64,000 bases of DNA from Pyrocephalus nanus. Taxonomy: Eukaryota > Chordata > Aves > Passeriformes > Tyrannidae. Both the position numbers and the translations under genes were made by a program. Location of the stretch: NCBI GenBank assembly GCA_038380795.1, contig CM076264.1, forward strand, positions 7,876,001-7,940,000, in the 5' to 3' direction. Shown here piece by piece: positions 48,761 to 63,553 of the stretch; the first letter of the stretch is position 1, and every line of letters starts with the position of its first letter. The notes beneath the pieces were generated by a model. The model was not told where the DNA came from, ran no database searches, and saw only the letters and a program-made list of their open reading frames with translations.

Positions 48761-51700
48761 TGTGTGAGGCAGAAACCATTTTTTTTCTTATGTGCATCTT
48801 TGCATTCATCTTTGTCTTCACCCATCTGCTTAAGGTACTCTTCAAGCTGTCACAGTAGTCCTCAGCTCCTTAACTTTCTCTTCATGTGTCTTCTTCCTCT
48901 TTGCCCCATCTTGGTCACTTGAGTCCACTGAACACTTAAGAACCATATATATATTTCAAGGAGTGTCTTAGCAACTGCTTTGAAAGGACAATTTATTTTT
49001 TTGATTAATACGTGATCAAAAGATAGGAAATGAATGGTGAGATCTTCTCTTATCTAATTACAACTCAGTTTCTTTAGGATACTTTAATGAGGATTTGTGA
49101 CAAAAGCTTCTAGGAAACATGAGTATACTTTATTGACAAGATTATCCCTGTGTTCCATGACCCCTTTGATGGGCTTCAACTCGAACTGAGAAGTGATTTC
49201 TTATCCTAAATAAATCACTCTTCTTTTCCTGGTTTGTGTTCTTGTCTGCTAATTTTCTTTTTTTTAATGGGTTTTACTTGTTGCTTTGCACACAAGGGAT
49301 GGATTACAATTTACTGTTCTCTTGAAACCAGTTTCAGAGATCGTTACATGGCAAAGAGACACAGCTTCTTTTCTGTATATGCTCATGCAGGTGACAAGTT
49401 ACAGGATGCAGTTATGCAGCATCTTTGTACTCAGTTCCCTTAGGACCATTTGGATGAACAGTTGAGTGGCTGTCTGTCATTTGTCTTTTATGTACATTTT
49501 CTGAATTTTTTCTAAGATGTTTTCTGCTGATAACTGGGTCAGGTATTCAGACTCAGCTGTGAAATAACAGCGTTGGCAATGGAGTGAAAATGTGAGTGAA
49601 TGGCTTTGAGGACTGTGCTGCAATAGCCTGGTTGCTGTGGTTAATATAATCTCTTTCTGTGTGTATCTTGAAAATACAGACAATTTAGTGAAGCTTTGGC
49701 TGGGTTGAAATGGGGACTGCCATGTGCAGCAAATGAATGAAGTTTCCTACCCAGGGCGGGGCTTTCTCCTCCTGGCTGTTTGGCTGGACTTTCTCTGGCT
49801 GCACTGACCTACTGAAGTGGTGTGAAACAGTGTGGATCCATGTACAGTGTGAGCTGGGATGAGCTGAGGGCTTCATGTGTATTCTTGAAGCATATCAATG
49901 CACCTTTTTTTAAAATTTTTTAATTTTCTTTTTTTTTTTTTACTTTGTATTAATTTTAAATTGATTCCATGGGCTGAGGATCTTCTTGACAGGACTATAA
50001 GTCATTCTGTAACTTAGTTTCAGCCAAAAGGAACCTGACATCCACCCCACTGAGCAAAATGAAGCCCAATAAATGTGTATGTTTGAAAGCTTCTTAAAGT
50101 GCATTTCAAATCTGCTGATCCCTAAAATGTTGAAGAACCTGGTGTTCCCAAGGGTATTGTTGTAAAGTCTGCCTCAGTTCTTGGCAAGGCAGGACAGACT
50201 GTGAGTGAGTTCCAAGGAATTGCCCAGTCACTGTTTCTTTGTGGATCTGTTCTTCTGGTATGTGAAGACCCATAAAAACTGGTTCACTGAAAGAAAACTT
50301 GTCCATGACAAGGCTGCTGTTAACACAGAGTGATCGTGGACTTTGCAGCTGTCTAGGCTGAAATTAAAAGCAGTTCTCCCTGAGTAAAAGGTGCCATACT
50401 GGCCACTTATACGTTTTATTTATAAATTGTGTTGCATGATGTGTCCTTTTGATTCTACATATTTGATACTGTTGTTTTGGAATACAGTCTGCGTGGGCCT
50501 TTGTTAAGAAGTTTTGGTAATGGAGATCTTGGAGTCTCATTTCACTCATAGAAAATAAGAAAAAAGGAATGATTCAACTGATTACATCAGTTCTTTGTTA
50601 TTTGGCTTTCTTTCTTTGTTTAGAAAAGCAATAAGGTTATGAGTTTCTCATCTAATAATGAAAAAGTCTGGAATGATTTACATCAACTGTTCTTCAAAAT
50701 TAGAAAAGCGTAGATGCATGTAAATTGAGGAGTGTTATGCCAGGCTTCACATTGATGGAAATGAACTTTGATAAGTCTTTAATTGCACAAAGCAGGATTT
50801 ACAATGGAAATATGAATAGCCTTTTGAATCTACAGCATGTTGTTGAGGTGCCACTCACACATATCATGTTATCTTTTGAGTTTCTTGTTTAAATATTACT
50901 TCTCTCACAGTTTTATCCCAATTCTTACCTTTAGAGGTCTTTATGCTTTCTTAATTTTCTGTTCTGTATTTTCTGTATTTATTTGATGATGTAGTAAAAA
51001 TAAATATTGGTAAATATGCTTGTCCATAAAATTTAATTGACCTTTTTGTAATTAGTAAGCCTAGCACAAAAAGGTATGTAGTAAGTTGATGGTGACTTTC
51101 TGGAATGGCAAACAAAATTAGTGGGGTGCATTTTAAAGTGCTGAAGTAGAAGATTACTTAAAATAAAAGAAAAACAAAAAAAATCCCCAAAGGAATGCAT
51201 GCTGATCTTTGTATATTAAACCCCTGCATAAGTCAATATGTGAAAGGATTTTTTTTTTTTTTAATAAAATACTCTGTACTTCATGGCTTGCAGAGATCTT
51301 TGCAGCACTTTAAATAGCAGAAATTAAAACACGGAAACCTTTTTTTGCTTAAGATTTAAAAAAAAAACTCTCCTAATGTCTGAAAGCCACTTGGCATAAC
51401 CAGGACATCACAGGACATCACTGGAACAAGTGGTTGAGGTTTTGTGTGTTACTGTTGTTTTCTGAAAGCCCTTTGACCTCAGAACAGAACATGCTATTGC
51501 TTGTGCAGATGCATTGTACTCACAGATCTTTAACTGGGTATATGTGGATATGAACACTTACTAATTAGCTGATAGGTTAAGTCAGGTATGAAAGTTTTCT
51601 TGGAAAAAAGCAATTTTGACTGTAAAGGGTTGACATAGTATTTGTTAATGGCATGCAGTGTTTCCACACTCCCATAGTACCTCAAAATGGGATTTAAGCA

Positions 51701-52179
51701 CTACATCAAAAAGGAACTTTATCTAATTGTAGTTTTGTGTCACTAGCTTAAGTCACATGAAAAGATTCAAAAAGATCTTGGTTTAGTAGAAATCTGACAG
51801 TGCTGGTCTTAAAAGATTTTTTTTTTCTATTAACATTGGTCTGAATTAGGAGTGTCTTTAAATAAAACATCTGCATCTTAATGAATGTTGAGCAGATTTA
51901 TGCCCTTTATCTATCCTTTGACCTTAATCCTTATAACTCATCTGCGTGTCCAATTCAGATATTCACATTAAGTCACTTATTCTATCTTTTCCACTTCTTT
52001 GGAGTTTGAGTGAAATAGGGTGAATAATGTATGATACAATTTTTCCTGTGTAGACAGTTCCTCCCCTCTGCCCCCAACTTCTCAAATCATCATTATCAGT
52101 TTAACACTTTATTAATAAAAGACACTCTAGTCTTTCCAAAAGAAAAGATATTATGGAGAATAATGGAAAAGTAGGGTAA
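48761..52179. other. Intergenic, nothing recognised
   Basis: AT-rich, with short T and A runs and no gene-like frame. Confidence 0.55.
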
Positions 52180-52740
52180 TTGAAACTGTTCCTATTACAT
52201 CTGGCGGAAATTACATTAATTATGTTGGACTTTGCAGGAGCAAGTAATGGTTGTTTTCATGAAACTTAGTTTGAGAAAGATTATTTTTGAATCAAGGCCA
52301 TCAAATCTATTATTAAGCTTAACTCTTGAATTGTCATTATTTGCAAAATAGCAGGTGGGATTTCTGTTAAAGGGCCTTCTAACAAAGAAGTGTCACTGTT
52401 TATTAAATTGCTTGGAAGATAAGATTCCTAAATGTTTTAATTGATTGCTACAAGGATAAGCTTGCATCAACCATTTTTCTACATACTGAGAGATACATGA
52501 AATAGTGCAGAAGAGATCATCAGCTGCCTTGTGACAGCAGCTGCCTCATTAAGGTGTTATCTGGCTCCTGATTCAAGTCTCCCCATGAAGTGAAGTACTT
52601 CACTCAATGCTATTACATCTTACAGTGTTTGCTTATTGTCAGATTGTGTCCATGAAAGATGTAAGCCATTTGCATTAGCAAAACTTAATTTAAAATTCTC
52701 CCTTGCACAGGGGCTTGGTAAGAGACTTTGCACTTCGAAT
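52180..52740. promoter_or_regulatory. Candidate conserved non-coding element
   Basis: Repeat-free block with TACATTAATTATG near 52212, a perfect POU octamer ATTTGCAT at 52668-52675 next to TTAGC, and CAGCTG pairs near 52530 and 52550. Suggestive of a neural enhancer, but not testable here. Confidence 0.25.
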
Positions 52741-53144
52741 TCTGACTGCTGTTGCTACCTGAAGATATTGTAGACTTAAAGCCTGCCAAGTCCTGATGTG
52801 CCCAGCTGTGATGACTGGCAAGAGCTCCATGGAAGAGCAAGCACATAAATAACTTTTGTCAGCCTCTATTGCTGGATCTATATGTCTGTGGGGACCTCTC
52901 TGCAGGAATGAGTTTATGACACTTGAAGCTTGCTTTGCACTTCAAGTGGGGGTGTCAAATGGGAACGGCAGACAACGTATTTAACAGTATGACACCACAG
53001 CTCGGTTGGTGGGCATCACTTCTTGAGCGAGCAGAAATTATTTCAAAATTATAAGAGTGATTTGGTGCTTAATTCTAAGAGTATTGATCAAAACTAGGTC
53101 TAAAGTTGTAGACAGCCATTCAGAGTTTTCAAACCTTTTCAATT

Positions 53145-53200
53145 TCTAAAAAAACAAACAAACAAAAAAACCCACCCAAAAAAACAAACCCCATGCCCAA
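53145..53200. repeat. A-rich simple sequence, (AAAC)n-like
   Basis: A run of AAACAAACAAAC, AAAAAAACCC and ACCCAAAAAAACAAACCCC units. It may mark an old retroposon tail, but no parent is recognised. Confidence 0.7.
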
Positions 53201-56200
53201 CCATAAACCCAAAGTTGAACACACACTGGGGACTAATTCCTATGTCTTGAATTGTGTCAATGACTGCATAGTTTTCATCCTTGAATAAGAGCAATTTACC
53301 AGTAACTTTTACTGTCACATTTCTCATGTCTTCAAATACTCTCTTACTTCATAGAAAGTGTTGCAGATCAGTGTCACCTGAATAAGGTAGGCATTTAACA
53401 TGTTTTTGCAGATATTAAATGGAAGTCTGAGTCACAAGAAGTAAATCCTTAGTTCTTCTTTACATATTCCTCATCCAAAGCCAATGCCTACGTTCCTGGA
53501 AGTTTAATTCTTTGGGTTTGGAATGGGCAGTCCATGAAGAAACTGAAAATATCTTTTGATAAGATTGTTAGCTTTTTCTGCATCTCTAAGATTATCTTAT
53601 GAGATGATAGGATATATCACTGTACCTGAATTCATAGTGCCCATGTGCTTGGATGTCTGGGCTGTGTCTAGTGGCTAAGTCTGAGATCAAACAGATTTGT
53701 CTCTGTGGTGGATAAAATTTAAGAATGCTTGGATACCATTTTTGCTAGGTGGATTTCTTTGTGGCAAATGCAAGACCCAGGTATTTTGAGTCCTTGGGGA
53801 AAAGAAGCCACACACAGCTGAATTTGGAGTTTGGCTGCATAAAACACTTGTGTCAAACAAGGGATTGACTGTTTGCACTTGAGGTTCTTCCAATGATGAG
53901 CAGGACTGTGTATTGATACCAGAAATTTTCAGACGTTTTCTTAGTCATTCAAATCCTGATTTGGTTTGCCATGATCTGGGAAGGGTAGAGAAAATATCCC
54001 TTGTTTAATTTAAGTAGAACATCAGGAGAAGGGAAATTATTTTACCAGGTTGGGAAGTGTCCTTACCAAAGCCATTCCTCTGTCTCTTTTATAGCTGTCT
54101 TTTGGAGTCCAACTGCACTCTGGTCGCCAGAGATGGAGCTTACTTTCTTTTGTGTGCACAACCCTATCCTTCGTTTTGTTTTTATTTGAAATTAAACAAA
54201 ATCCAACGGGACTATAAAATCCCCCATTAATAATAATAATATTTCTCCTTTTGGCTGCAATAAGTAATTTTGACTATAATTGCTAACTGGTGAGTCCTGG
54301 AGAATCCTGCTGGAATGGTTAACGTTCATCTTCTCGTTTGATTCCTTTCTTTGATCTACTCTCCAGGGCATAAGGGAGAAATGTATGTGCTTCATTAAAA
54401 AGTACGGAGGAGGATTATCTTAAATTATCAATTAAACTGGCTTTATGTGAGGAAGCTGGAGTCTGGACTGATGTGTTTCGGTTGTTCTCTTCTCTTGTAG
54501 CAGGGCAGTGTGTGGGAATTCAAGTTTGGCAACTAAGCTACCAGAGGAAGATAGACCAGTTTGCTTCTGAGAACCCTGTTATGTTATGGGGTGGCTGCTG
54601 AACACCTCGGCACGTGGCTTGTTTATTCACCTGAATGAAGTAACTGCTTGGGCAATAATCAGCAAACGTTTGAGTGCCTGTGAGAACTTGCGTGAGAGAG
54701 TATTTGAATGAATGAGGTGCAGACTTGGGCACAAAGAACTTGTGTGGCAAGAACTCAAAGACCTGGGGGGCTTAAGTGATTGTGCACTGCTGCATGTAGA
54801 AGTGCTTATTTGATGTAATAACTCCTGTTGAGTGAGATGGCCATAAATGTTGTGAAGGTGTTAAAAATCACTGACTATTTAAAAGCTATTTTAGGATTTA
54901 TCGAAACTTTGAATTAATTTTCCGCATCAAACAGTTCTGCAGAATCCCAAGCAAAACTCATACTAAGCAAGTGAAAAGCCCAGTTAGTGTGTGGGGTTTT
55001 CCACACTCATAGCATTAGAGATATGATCCAGAACTGGACAAGTGTGTGGGCAAAAGCTTTTATTCCACCTGTCTTCTCAGTGTTTTCCCTGTGACAACAG
55101 TTTGTGTCCCCCCCTTCCATTTCTCAGTAAAAATTAGATGATTGTGGGTGAGTTTTTGTTTACGAATAAACAAGAGTTAAATTTCTACCCAGATGTGGGA
55201 TACAGCTGTTCCCTCTGGGTGGATCAGTAGCTGTGAGGCTGTCTGTTGTTTTTATATCGGTTGTTACAATCTTGCAACATATTATCCATTACCAAAGCAA
55301 TTTAGCTGAAAAGAAATAAACAAATAGCTGAGGCAGGGTTTTCTTATGGGTCATTAAAGGCTTAAATATATCTAAACTTTCATCTCATCCAAACCTTTAT
55401 CTAAGCATGAATGAACAATGGATACAGTCAGGCTTTTGGGGAACTGATACCAGTTTCTGCTCCCCCCACTCTCCATGTGTGCAGGTGAAGACAAACTCCG
55501 ATTATATTGCTAACAGCTTATTTGGAAACTAGCTTTATTTTTTGGCTCTAAAAACAGTGATGTCAGTAAAAAATCCAAGGAACAAATGCAAAAGCTTAAT
55601 TCTCTGCACTATGGAGGTGGTCTGAGTTTGATCTCTAATCTACCATAAATGCAGAATGCTGAAATATGAAGCAATAACTGTGTGGGCTCTCTGTTCTTCC
55701 AGATAGCTTGTTTGGGTGATATAAAAGAGCACTCTGCTTCATATTCAGAATTTTCTAATGGTTTTATTTTTATCTACAGCAGCATAATTCAAACATTTTC
55801 AAATCAGAATTCCATGTGTTTTAACAATACTCTGGGTGTTTTTTGTACTCTTAGACTAAAGATGGAAAGGAACAGGCCATCAACTAATTTACTGAATAGG
55901 TATTTTCAAATTTGGGATAACTTTTTGTTGTATGTTACTTTCTTTTCGAACCCTTAGACAGAATTTATGTCTTCTGATAATGGAAAGAATGGTTTGGTAT
56001 AATAAGGGCTTACTGAAAGGTAGACTGCTTATTGCAATATCTTCTCCAGCCTTGCTTAGCATGTTTCAGAGTCCTAGTCTTATCTCTCTGAGACTGCTTC
56101 AGCCTCTGTAAGAAAGAAACATAATGTTGATTAAACCTCAAACCTGTATACAATTCAGTATTGAGTGTTAGCTTATGATGGAAATACTTTTGTGTGTAGA

Positions 56201-59200
56201 TCTGCATGACAAATCTTTTATTATTCAATTGCTACTTCACCAAGGTAAGTGCCTGCACTGATTACTCTATATTTGCAGTTGGGATTTTAATAATATTTAA
56301 TGAAATCGAACAAGATTTTGAAGAGTAACAGCTGTTGAGAGCATAACAATGGAAAATACTTCAGTACAAGCAGGACTGTAGTTTGATGGATTTCATGCTT
56401 CCCAGGGGAGTGAAAGTCATCTCGGAACTTTTTGGAATTGGGTTGTTTTGTACTGAGACCTAGGCTAAGAGACGTAGCCAAAGAGGTAGCTTGTGATATG
56501 TTTTTCACCTCACTGAGAGGAAGGGCAAGTACCATGAATTGTTGCAGCCTGAACTGCAAAATGCTGCGGACATGTCAGGGGTACTGTATAGAGCAATATT
56601 GTGTATAATCTGTGGGGGCAGTTTTCTGGAAGGGACTGTGAAAGGAGGGAGATGGGAATAGGCTTTGGTCAGTTGTCCAGTGTTTTTGTGACCTAGAGGG
56701 TTTTTAGTTGTTTGGGCCAGAGTAGGAAAGCAGTTGTGTGTATTGGATCACAGAGAGGGATTTGAGAACAGAGGAAATGATTACTCCTTGTGTGTACTAA
56801 ATTCTTTCACCAAGCAGATAAGACTCAGCTTAAATGTCAAGAATCAGATCTGGAGAGGGGGACAAGGATATTGTGACAAGGTATATTGCCTTGCTATAAA
56901 TGCAACCCTGTGTTTAAATAACTGAAATCTTTCAGTGCCTCCAAGTGAGGCACCTTAGTATCTTGTGCTGGTGGAGAAGCCTGGTGAAAGGTTTTTATCC
57001 CAGCCAATGACTTGCAATGCAACTCAGCCCTCTAGATTGCAAGACAGTAAGTTAAGCCATGGGGAAATTCTTCTATGCAAATAAAATCTTGAAGGGGAAG
57101 AATTGAATTTTTAATAACTTTTTGCATATTGTAAAATATTGCTGGAGCAGCCTGCAGTCATAACTGCAGCAGTTCTTTTTTTTCCTCAGTAACTGGTTTG
57201 TTAAAGCACATACTGGAGCTGTGGGCAACACTGAGCTCAGTTCTCTTCATCTGAGGCTGGTCAAACCACTGTCTCTCAGGAGAATTTTGCCTGTGACTAC
57301 TGTGAAGCTCGTGCTCTGGAGCTATTGTGCTCCAAATGAAATCTGGATTCCTCTGGGATAGGGGAGGTGATAATGGTTCGGGGCTTCTCCTGGAAAGTTA
57401 TTGGACACATCCTAAAGCATTTCTGAGTGTGAGATGGTTCTGTCTGTGGGCTTTGACTGTTAAACTAGAAAATCCTTCCTTTATTCCACATTATTCTTTA
57501 TTCCAATATTTAGAAAAGGGAAAAGTTTCAAAAGGGAAGAAGTTTCTAAAGGGAAGTTAGAGACCTAAAATTAGTGTTTTCTCCTTGGTACCTGGCTCAG
57601 CTCAAGCTCGGTACATGTAGCAGTCTTTTACCATCAATAACAGTTACTGTTCTATTTAATAATCCTATAATTAATTACACTATTTTAGCAAATCTTTGAA
57701 ATTAAAACTGCTTTCTACATGGTGTAACAAAACAAAAAAGACCTCTTACTGTGTTGCAGGCTTTCTACTGACTTGTTTGTGTGCTCTTCTGTGTGCAGAT
57801 CAGAAGCAGCACAAAAAAATAATACTGAAAAGACATGACCTTGAGCAGATGTCTTGTTAATAGAATGCCCTTAAGATGTGCTTGGCAAGGCTGTGTAATA
57901 CTGTCCAAAAGAGTGCTTGAATGTGCCTCAGTGGGCAGATGTATGTTTGCTACAATTTTGTCTGTCTGCCATAGCATTCCAGCTATAAAAGGTAGCAGAG
58001 TGCCTCTGTGGCTATATCCTAGTGATGTTCCTCCAGTTCTTAGACACAAGCATTTTTTTCTGTCCTGTTTTGAGGGAACACAGGGGCCCATGATGTGTGG
58101 GAGTTACCTTATTTTTTTCTATTTCTTTTCAGATGTAATTTTAAATTGGACATCTGAAGTCAAAGGCACATGAAATCGCTCCCTTGATTTCACAGTAACT
58201 TTATTCAGTAATTCTTCTAACCAACATGGTTGGTTTAAATCCTGGCAAAACTTGGCTGATTGCTTTTTCGAAGTATATTGTGAAATAGAAATAATTAAAC
58301 TGGCTTTGCTATGCTTTAAGTAGTTTAACAGTGGAAAACAGCTCTGTACAGACTCTTGTCATATTTTAGAGGTTTAAAAGAAAACTGGTCCACTTTTACT
58401 ACCTTGTAGAAATATGACAGCTGTTAGCTTGGGAGGTCTAACAACATAAAAATATGCCTTTATTATTTTTATCTTGGATTCAGAGCAAAATTAGGTTTGT
58501 GTGCTTTGTGGACACTTAACACAAACCCAAGTGAATTTGACAGGGGTCATTGACTGACTGTGTAAAGAGGGATCTTGGCACCCAAGTGCAGGTTTGCCTT
58601 TGATGCCAGATGAGGAGGAGCCAAGACTGAATAATCACCAGAGAAGCTGTTTCTGCCAGGTGCAGGCAGGGTATTTTTGGTCCTGTTGATTTAAAAGACA
58701 GTGCATGAAGGAGGAAAGGAAGATTTCTGTTACTCTAGAAGGTACATTATGTGAAAAACTACAAATGATAACTTAAGGTGGGATGAAAATTTGCAATGTA
58801 GATGTTTAGAAATACTTTTCCTGACTCTGTACAGAATAATCATCACTTCAGCATATTTTCATATAACTGTTTATCTGGCAAATGTTTTTAATGCTCTTAA
58901 AGGATAATTTACCTGTCAATTTTTCTACACTTTGGTATGTTAATTAGTGGCTGTAAGGAAAATGCTGAAGTGCAGAAGCAGTGGGAATATTAGGAAGTGG
59001 TGTGTAAGCTCCAGAACTGTAGGAATAGGTTGTCTCTGAAAAACTCAGATACTTCAGAAGCAGCATACCTTTTACTTGTTTGCTTCAGTTCCTCTGAGAA
59101 CTGAATGCACTCAATCCCAATGATGCCTCTTGGGACTGTGTCAAAGTGTAATTTTTCTGTGTGGGCAGTTGATCAAGGTGGTTCTACATGAGGAAGTTGC

Positions 59201-62200
59201 CTTAATTCAGCAGAAGTTAGAACTTTTGACAGGAATGGAGTTTGATATTTTTTTAAATGCATCACTGCTATAAATTCCTGTGTATGCATGCTTCATGTAA
59301 GACTGTCTTGAATGCTTTAACAGCATTTTAGTGTTCCACTTGCACTAGACTGTTTTCTGTCAGTCAGAAAAGTCCAGAATGATGTGCTGGTTTGCTCTTC
59401 CAAGAGACTGAAGAGTAACCAAGCTCAGACAAGCTTGTATTACAGTGATGATTCAGGTACTTGGAACTGTCTCCTTGAAGTGATGTCTCAGTTTGTCATT
59501 CTGCCTTTGGGCAGAGATTGTTTTGTAGAAAGAGCTAGAAAATTCATATTTTTTTAAATTTCTCTCTTCTTTCTTAGGTGTCCAAGCTTAAGAAAAAGGA
59601 ATGCTTAAAAAGAATTATTTTTCTGAGGTTTGGAAGCTTCTTTCTCTTTCAAACACTCTGATTTTTGTTGTTCTTCAGAGCATGTTGGACACCTGCAAGA
59701 GTTCTGTGAGGAGCTCAGAAGAGAACTTGTTTTTACTTGTGCTGTTTCCCCCCCAGTGTTAGATCCTTATGTCTTCCTCTTGCTATGTAAACCCAGCTAT
59801 ATAAATAACATACTGCTGATTCTAAAGCCCTTACTTCTTTCATTCATTAGAGACAGAGAGAAGATGAATTTTTGTATTTTTTTTATAATCAGTTTTTGAT
59901 ATGCAAATTTATGCTTTGATTTCTTTTGCTGTTTAAAAGTTGTGATTTCTGTTTCCAGAAAGGCAAAGCAAGGACTCCCTTCTGCTTCACATGCATGTTC
60001 TTGTTAAAGGATTGTTGGGGAAAAATAGAGAACTAGCCCTTGGAAGAGGTTCGAGCCTCCTGCTTCCTCTTGGTTAGGTCACTACCAGTGACTGGCTTTG
60101 TGATGAGTTGGATGCTGAGGATCTCTGGCTGGGTCTGCTGGACTGCAACATCTCCTGCCTAGCACTTGCTGATACTAGAAATGTTGCTCTTACTTTCTGG
60201 TACTCAACTTTGGTTTTATTACCTATCTTTAAAAGAAGTGATGTGGGCTAAGTAATGCCAGAGTCCTCTTTTAAAACCTATCCTTCTAGTGCATCTGCTT
60301 TCTAGTACAGCTGTGAATTTTCCTTGCAACAATGAAATTTATCTTGTATGATAGCTTCCTCATAATACTTAAAAATATATAAATCATATATATAATATCA
60401 TATAAATCATATCTTCTACTTGAGATTTGGTTATCGTTTCTCAAAACATCCCACTAGTATCTTGATCTGCATTTGTTTTTATTTTATCTTTTTCTTAGTG
60501 ATCAGTGATGCAAAATTAAGCTCTGCTTTTGTTAAGGTTGGGCTTCACAAAGCAGCAATCCCACTTGTCATTTCCTTTTGTTCCCTCTGTCCTTTGCCAA
60601 AAAACTATTATCAAGGGATTCAACACTGTCATATGACTTATCTCTCCAACAGTGCCTATTATGTCAAATACATATTTCAAAATCTGAAAGATACAGTAAC
60701 TTTTCCTTGTCACTCCACATCTGGATGTGGTGTGGAATACTTCTAGGAAAGACTTATTTTCTTACTGAATTTAGACTGAATCAAAACTTACTTATCCTTT
60801 ACCTGTATACCCAGTGCTCGACTACTTGCTTTCATCTTTTTGCTGATTTATTTTTGTCACGGGATAAGGATCTTCTCAAAGAAATTCTTTTCCCATTTGA
60901 AATAAAAGTGAAGTCAAACTAAGGGTCTTCAAATTCTTGTGTCATCTGTGAAGATTTGTATATCAGTATTTATCAACACAAGATACTTGCCTGCTTACTC
61001 TGGCAACCTCCCTTCTATTTCTTTTTTTTTTTTTTATTTTGGCAGGCTGAGCACCATTTTGTTGCCTTTGGTCTTATGCTGGTATCTTTTAGTCTTCTAA
61101 TTGAATTGCATGTAACAGTTGTTGCTCCTAAGAAGCTCTAGGATAATATCCTTGTTTGTCCCATAAGGATGGCCCACAGGTATGCTTTCTGTAGCTTTTA
61201 ATTTTCTTCTGTAGACACATCATATCCAAAATACTTAAAACAATTGATGCAGTGATTAAAATATAATTTTGAATGTCTTCAATGCCCCTCTTCATTTGTC
61301 TTCATATTTAATTTAATTATAAATAATTTGTTTCTCAGTTTGTTTCCTGCATTTCATCTCTTTGCAACAGCTGCAGATGAGAAAAGGAACAATGTTAAAT
61401 TCATGGATTTCCCAAAGCTTTTTATTTTCTTGAATGCTAGTTGATATTGACATTTTCCTTGGCAGTATTAATATTTTCCTTTTCAAGTCTGCATTTCATG
61501 CACCAAAAAACCTACCACACACAAACCCCCACTATTTGACTAGAAAACAAAATCCACTGCTTCCGTGACAGAAATGGATGATGAGTAACAATTTCCAAAT
61601 ATAAAGATGAAGGATCCGTGATATGTGCTCAACCTTACGTCTGCTCCATGTGTTTGTTTGCTCAGCAGCCTTGTTTTGAAAATGGCATTGAAGGAGTAAA
61701 GTACTTGGTATGCCCTGAAAAGAACAGAATAGCAAGTGAAAAATCAAAATTCTGAGTCTGAATAGGGACCTAACTTCTCATGCTCAATTTTTTCAACAGG
61801 AACACTTCCACCTCCCTCACCTGAGCTTTCAAGAGACTAAAATCTCTGCCATGCTTTTGGGATGGAAACTAAATGACCTTGCTAGGACTCTTTCTACTTC
61901 TAAACACAGTATTGTCTGCTTTACCCTCTGTTGTCATCAGATATGACTTTATGTTCTGCTGTAGTTTCCACAAACCTGATGTATTTTTCCCTCATCACTG
62001 AATGTTGCATGAATAGAATTTTGATCCCTTTTCTTAGCTGTACTCAAAGTTAGAAAGAACTTCTACACTCATTGGTAAAATTCAACTAACCCATTACTGT
62101 GAAAATGATGCATATTGTGTATGGTCTGTGTTCATGATGTTCCTTCGTTGCGGATTGCCTGATGTTTGTAAGCATCTGATAATTTTTATTCCTCTTGCTC

Positions 62201-63282
62201 TGGTGCTTGGGACCTCTCTTCCCTCTCCGTGGAACAACTGATGTTTAGACAGCTTAGCTGAAATGCATCCTGTTGTGGGCATGAAGACATCACTGGTACA
62301 ATTACAGAGTACCACAGAGAAACACGACAGATAATCAGACTATCAAGGTTATAATCTGTTCCTTGTGTTCACAGTTACAAGTCAGAGTGGCAGAGGAGAA
62401 CATTAGGGCTAATGCATAGGGCACCTGCAGTTACAAACACACAAAGATAGGAAAACACTTCAACATCATTAAGTAAATGGAAAGTGCTGCTGTTTCATCT
62501 AGTTCATGTCTAATTGTTTTAGCCTTTGGCATGAGTAGCCGTGTTGCTGAATCAGCGGTAGCAGGGCAGGACCCAGGCTGGCTGAGACTCTTTCAGGGGA
62601 AATATTACACAAAATGCGTGTGTACTTTTTAAATTAAAGACAATTGGGTGTACACACATAAAAAAAATACCTGCCAAAACATGCTAAATATGTAACAGAG
62701 AAAACATCAAGAAGTAATACAATTCTGTTCTGCTGCTGATGCTTAAAGATGTGGGTAAATATTTTAAAGTAAGGATACGCCTATTAGAAGTATTTTGAGA
62801 AATATGGGCTTGTGTGAGGGAAGAAAAAACAAGACTTATTCCTTTCTGTTAGTGGGTTGGCATTTTGATTGGCTTTGAAAACTGTGGAACTGAGTTTTCA
62901 AAATCATGGTTCTTTCGAGCTCCTTCTAAGACTTGTAGGGCTGAGAATCAGTTTTCATCAAAAAGTAATTTTTTAATGTGTGTTCTAGCTCTTTCAAACA
63001 GCTCACTTTCACTTTTAATGAAATTTCATGGTAGTTCTCATTGTTTGTGATGAATAAAATATGAAGTTTGCCTTTCACATACAGTAAAGAATTTTGTTTA
63101 TTTGGTAGTCACATCCTATATTTCAAGTATATTAAGACAGCATAGTTAGGTTGCCTGGGAATGGCATTCCAAAAGTCCTATTAAGTTATTTCTGTTTAAA
63201 AGCAGGGGAAAAACCCAGCTCTTTCTCCTTCTGCAATTACTATCAGCTTTAGGGTCTCCTGGGTTTATGCAGACAGTATAAA
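53201..63282. other. Long intergenic stretch, nothing firmly recognised
   Basis: About 10 kb of AT-rich DNA. Open frames reach only about 115 codons (for example 57835-58173 and 60578-60922) and have no known domains. Parts of 60400-61150 look like worn repeat sequence that I cannot name. Confidence 0.5.
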
Positions 63283-63553
63283 TCACAGAATATGCTGAGT
63301 TGGAAGGGACCTACAAGGATCCAACCCTTAGCCCTGCACAGGACCATCCCCAAGAGTCACACCACGTGCCTGAGAGCATCAAATGCTTCTTGAACTCTGC
63401 GAGGCTTGGTGCTGTGACCACTCCTCTGGGGAGCCTGTTCCAGTGCCCAACCACCCTCTGGGTGAAGAGCCTTTTCCTAATATTCAAACTAAGCCTGCCT
63501 TGACACAACTTAAGGCCATTCCCTGGGGTCCTGTCACTGGTCCCCACTGGTCA
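63283..63553 (-). mobile_element. CR1 LINE fragment, ORF2 C terminus readable
   Basis: Starts CACAGAATATGCTGAGTTGG then AAGGGACCTACAAGGATCC, and a reverse-strand frame reads [20 protein letters not shown], the CR1 ORF2 end. It stops at about 63553. It is the closest relative in the window of the split CR1 at 35258-36426, sharing the TGAGAGCAT and GAGGCTTGGTGCTGTGACC blocks. Confidence 0.9.
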
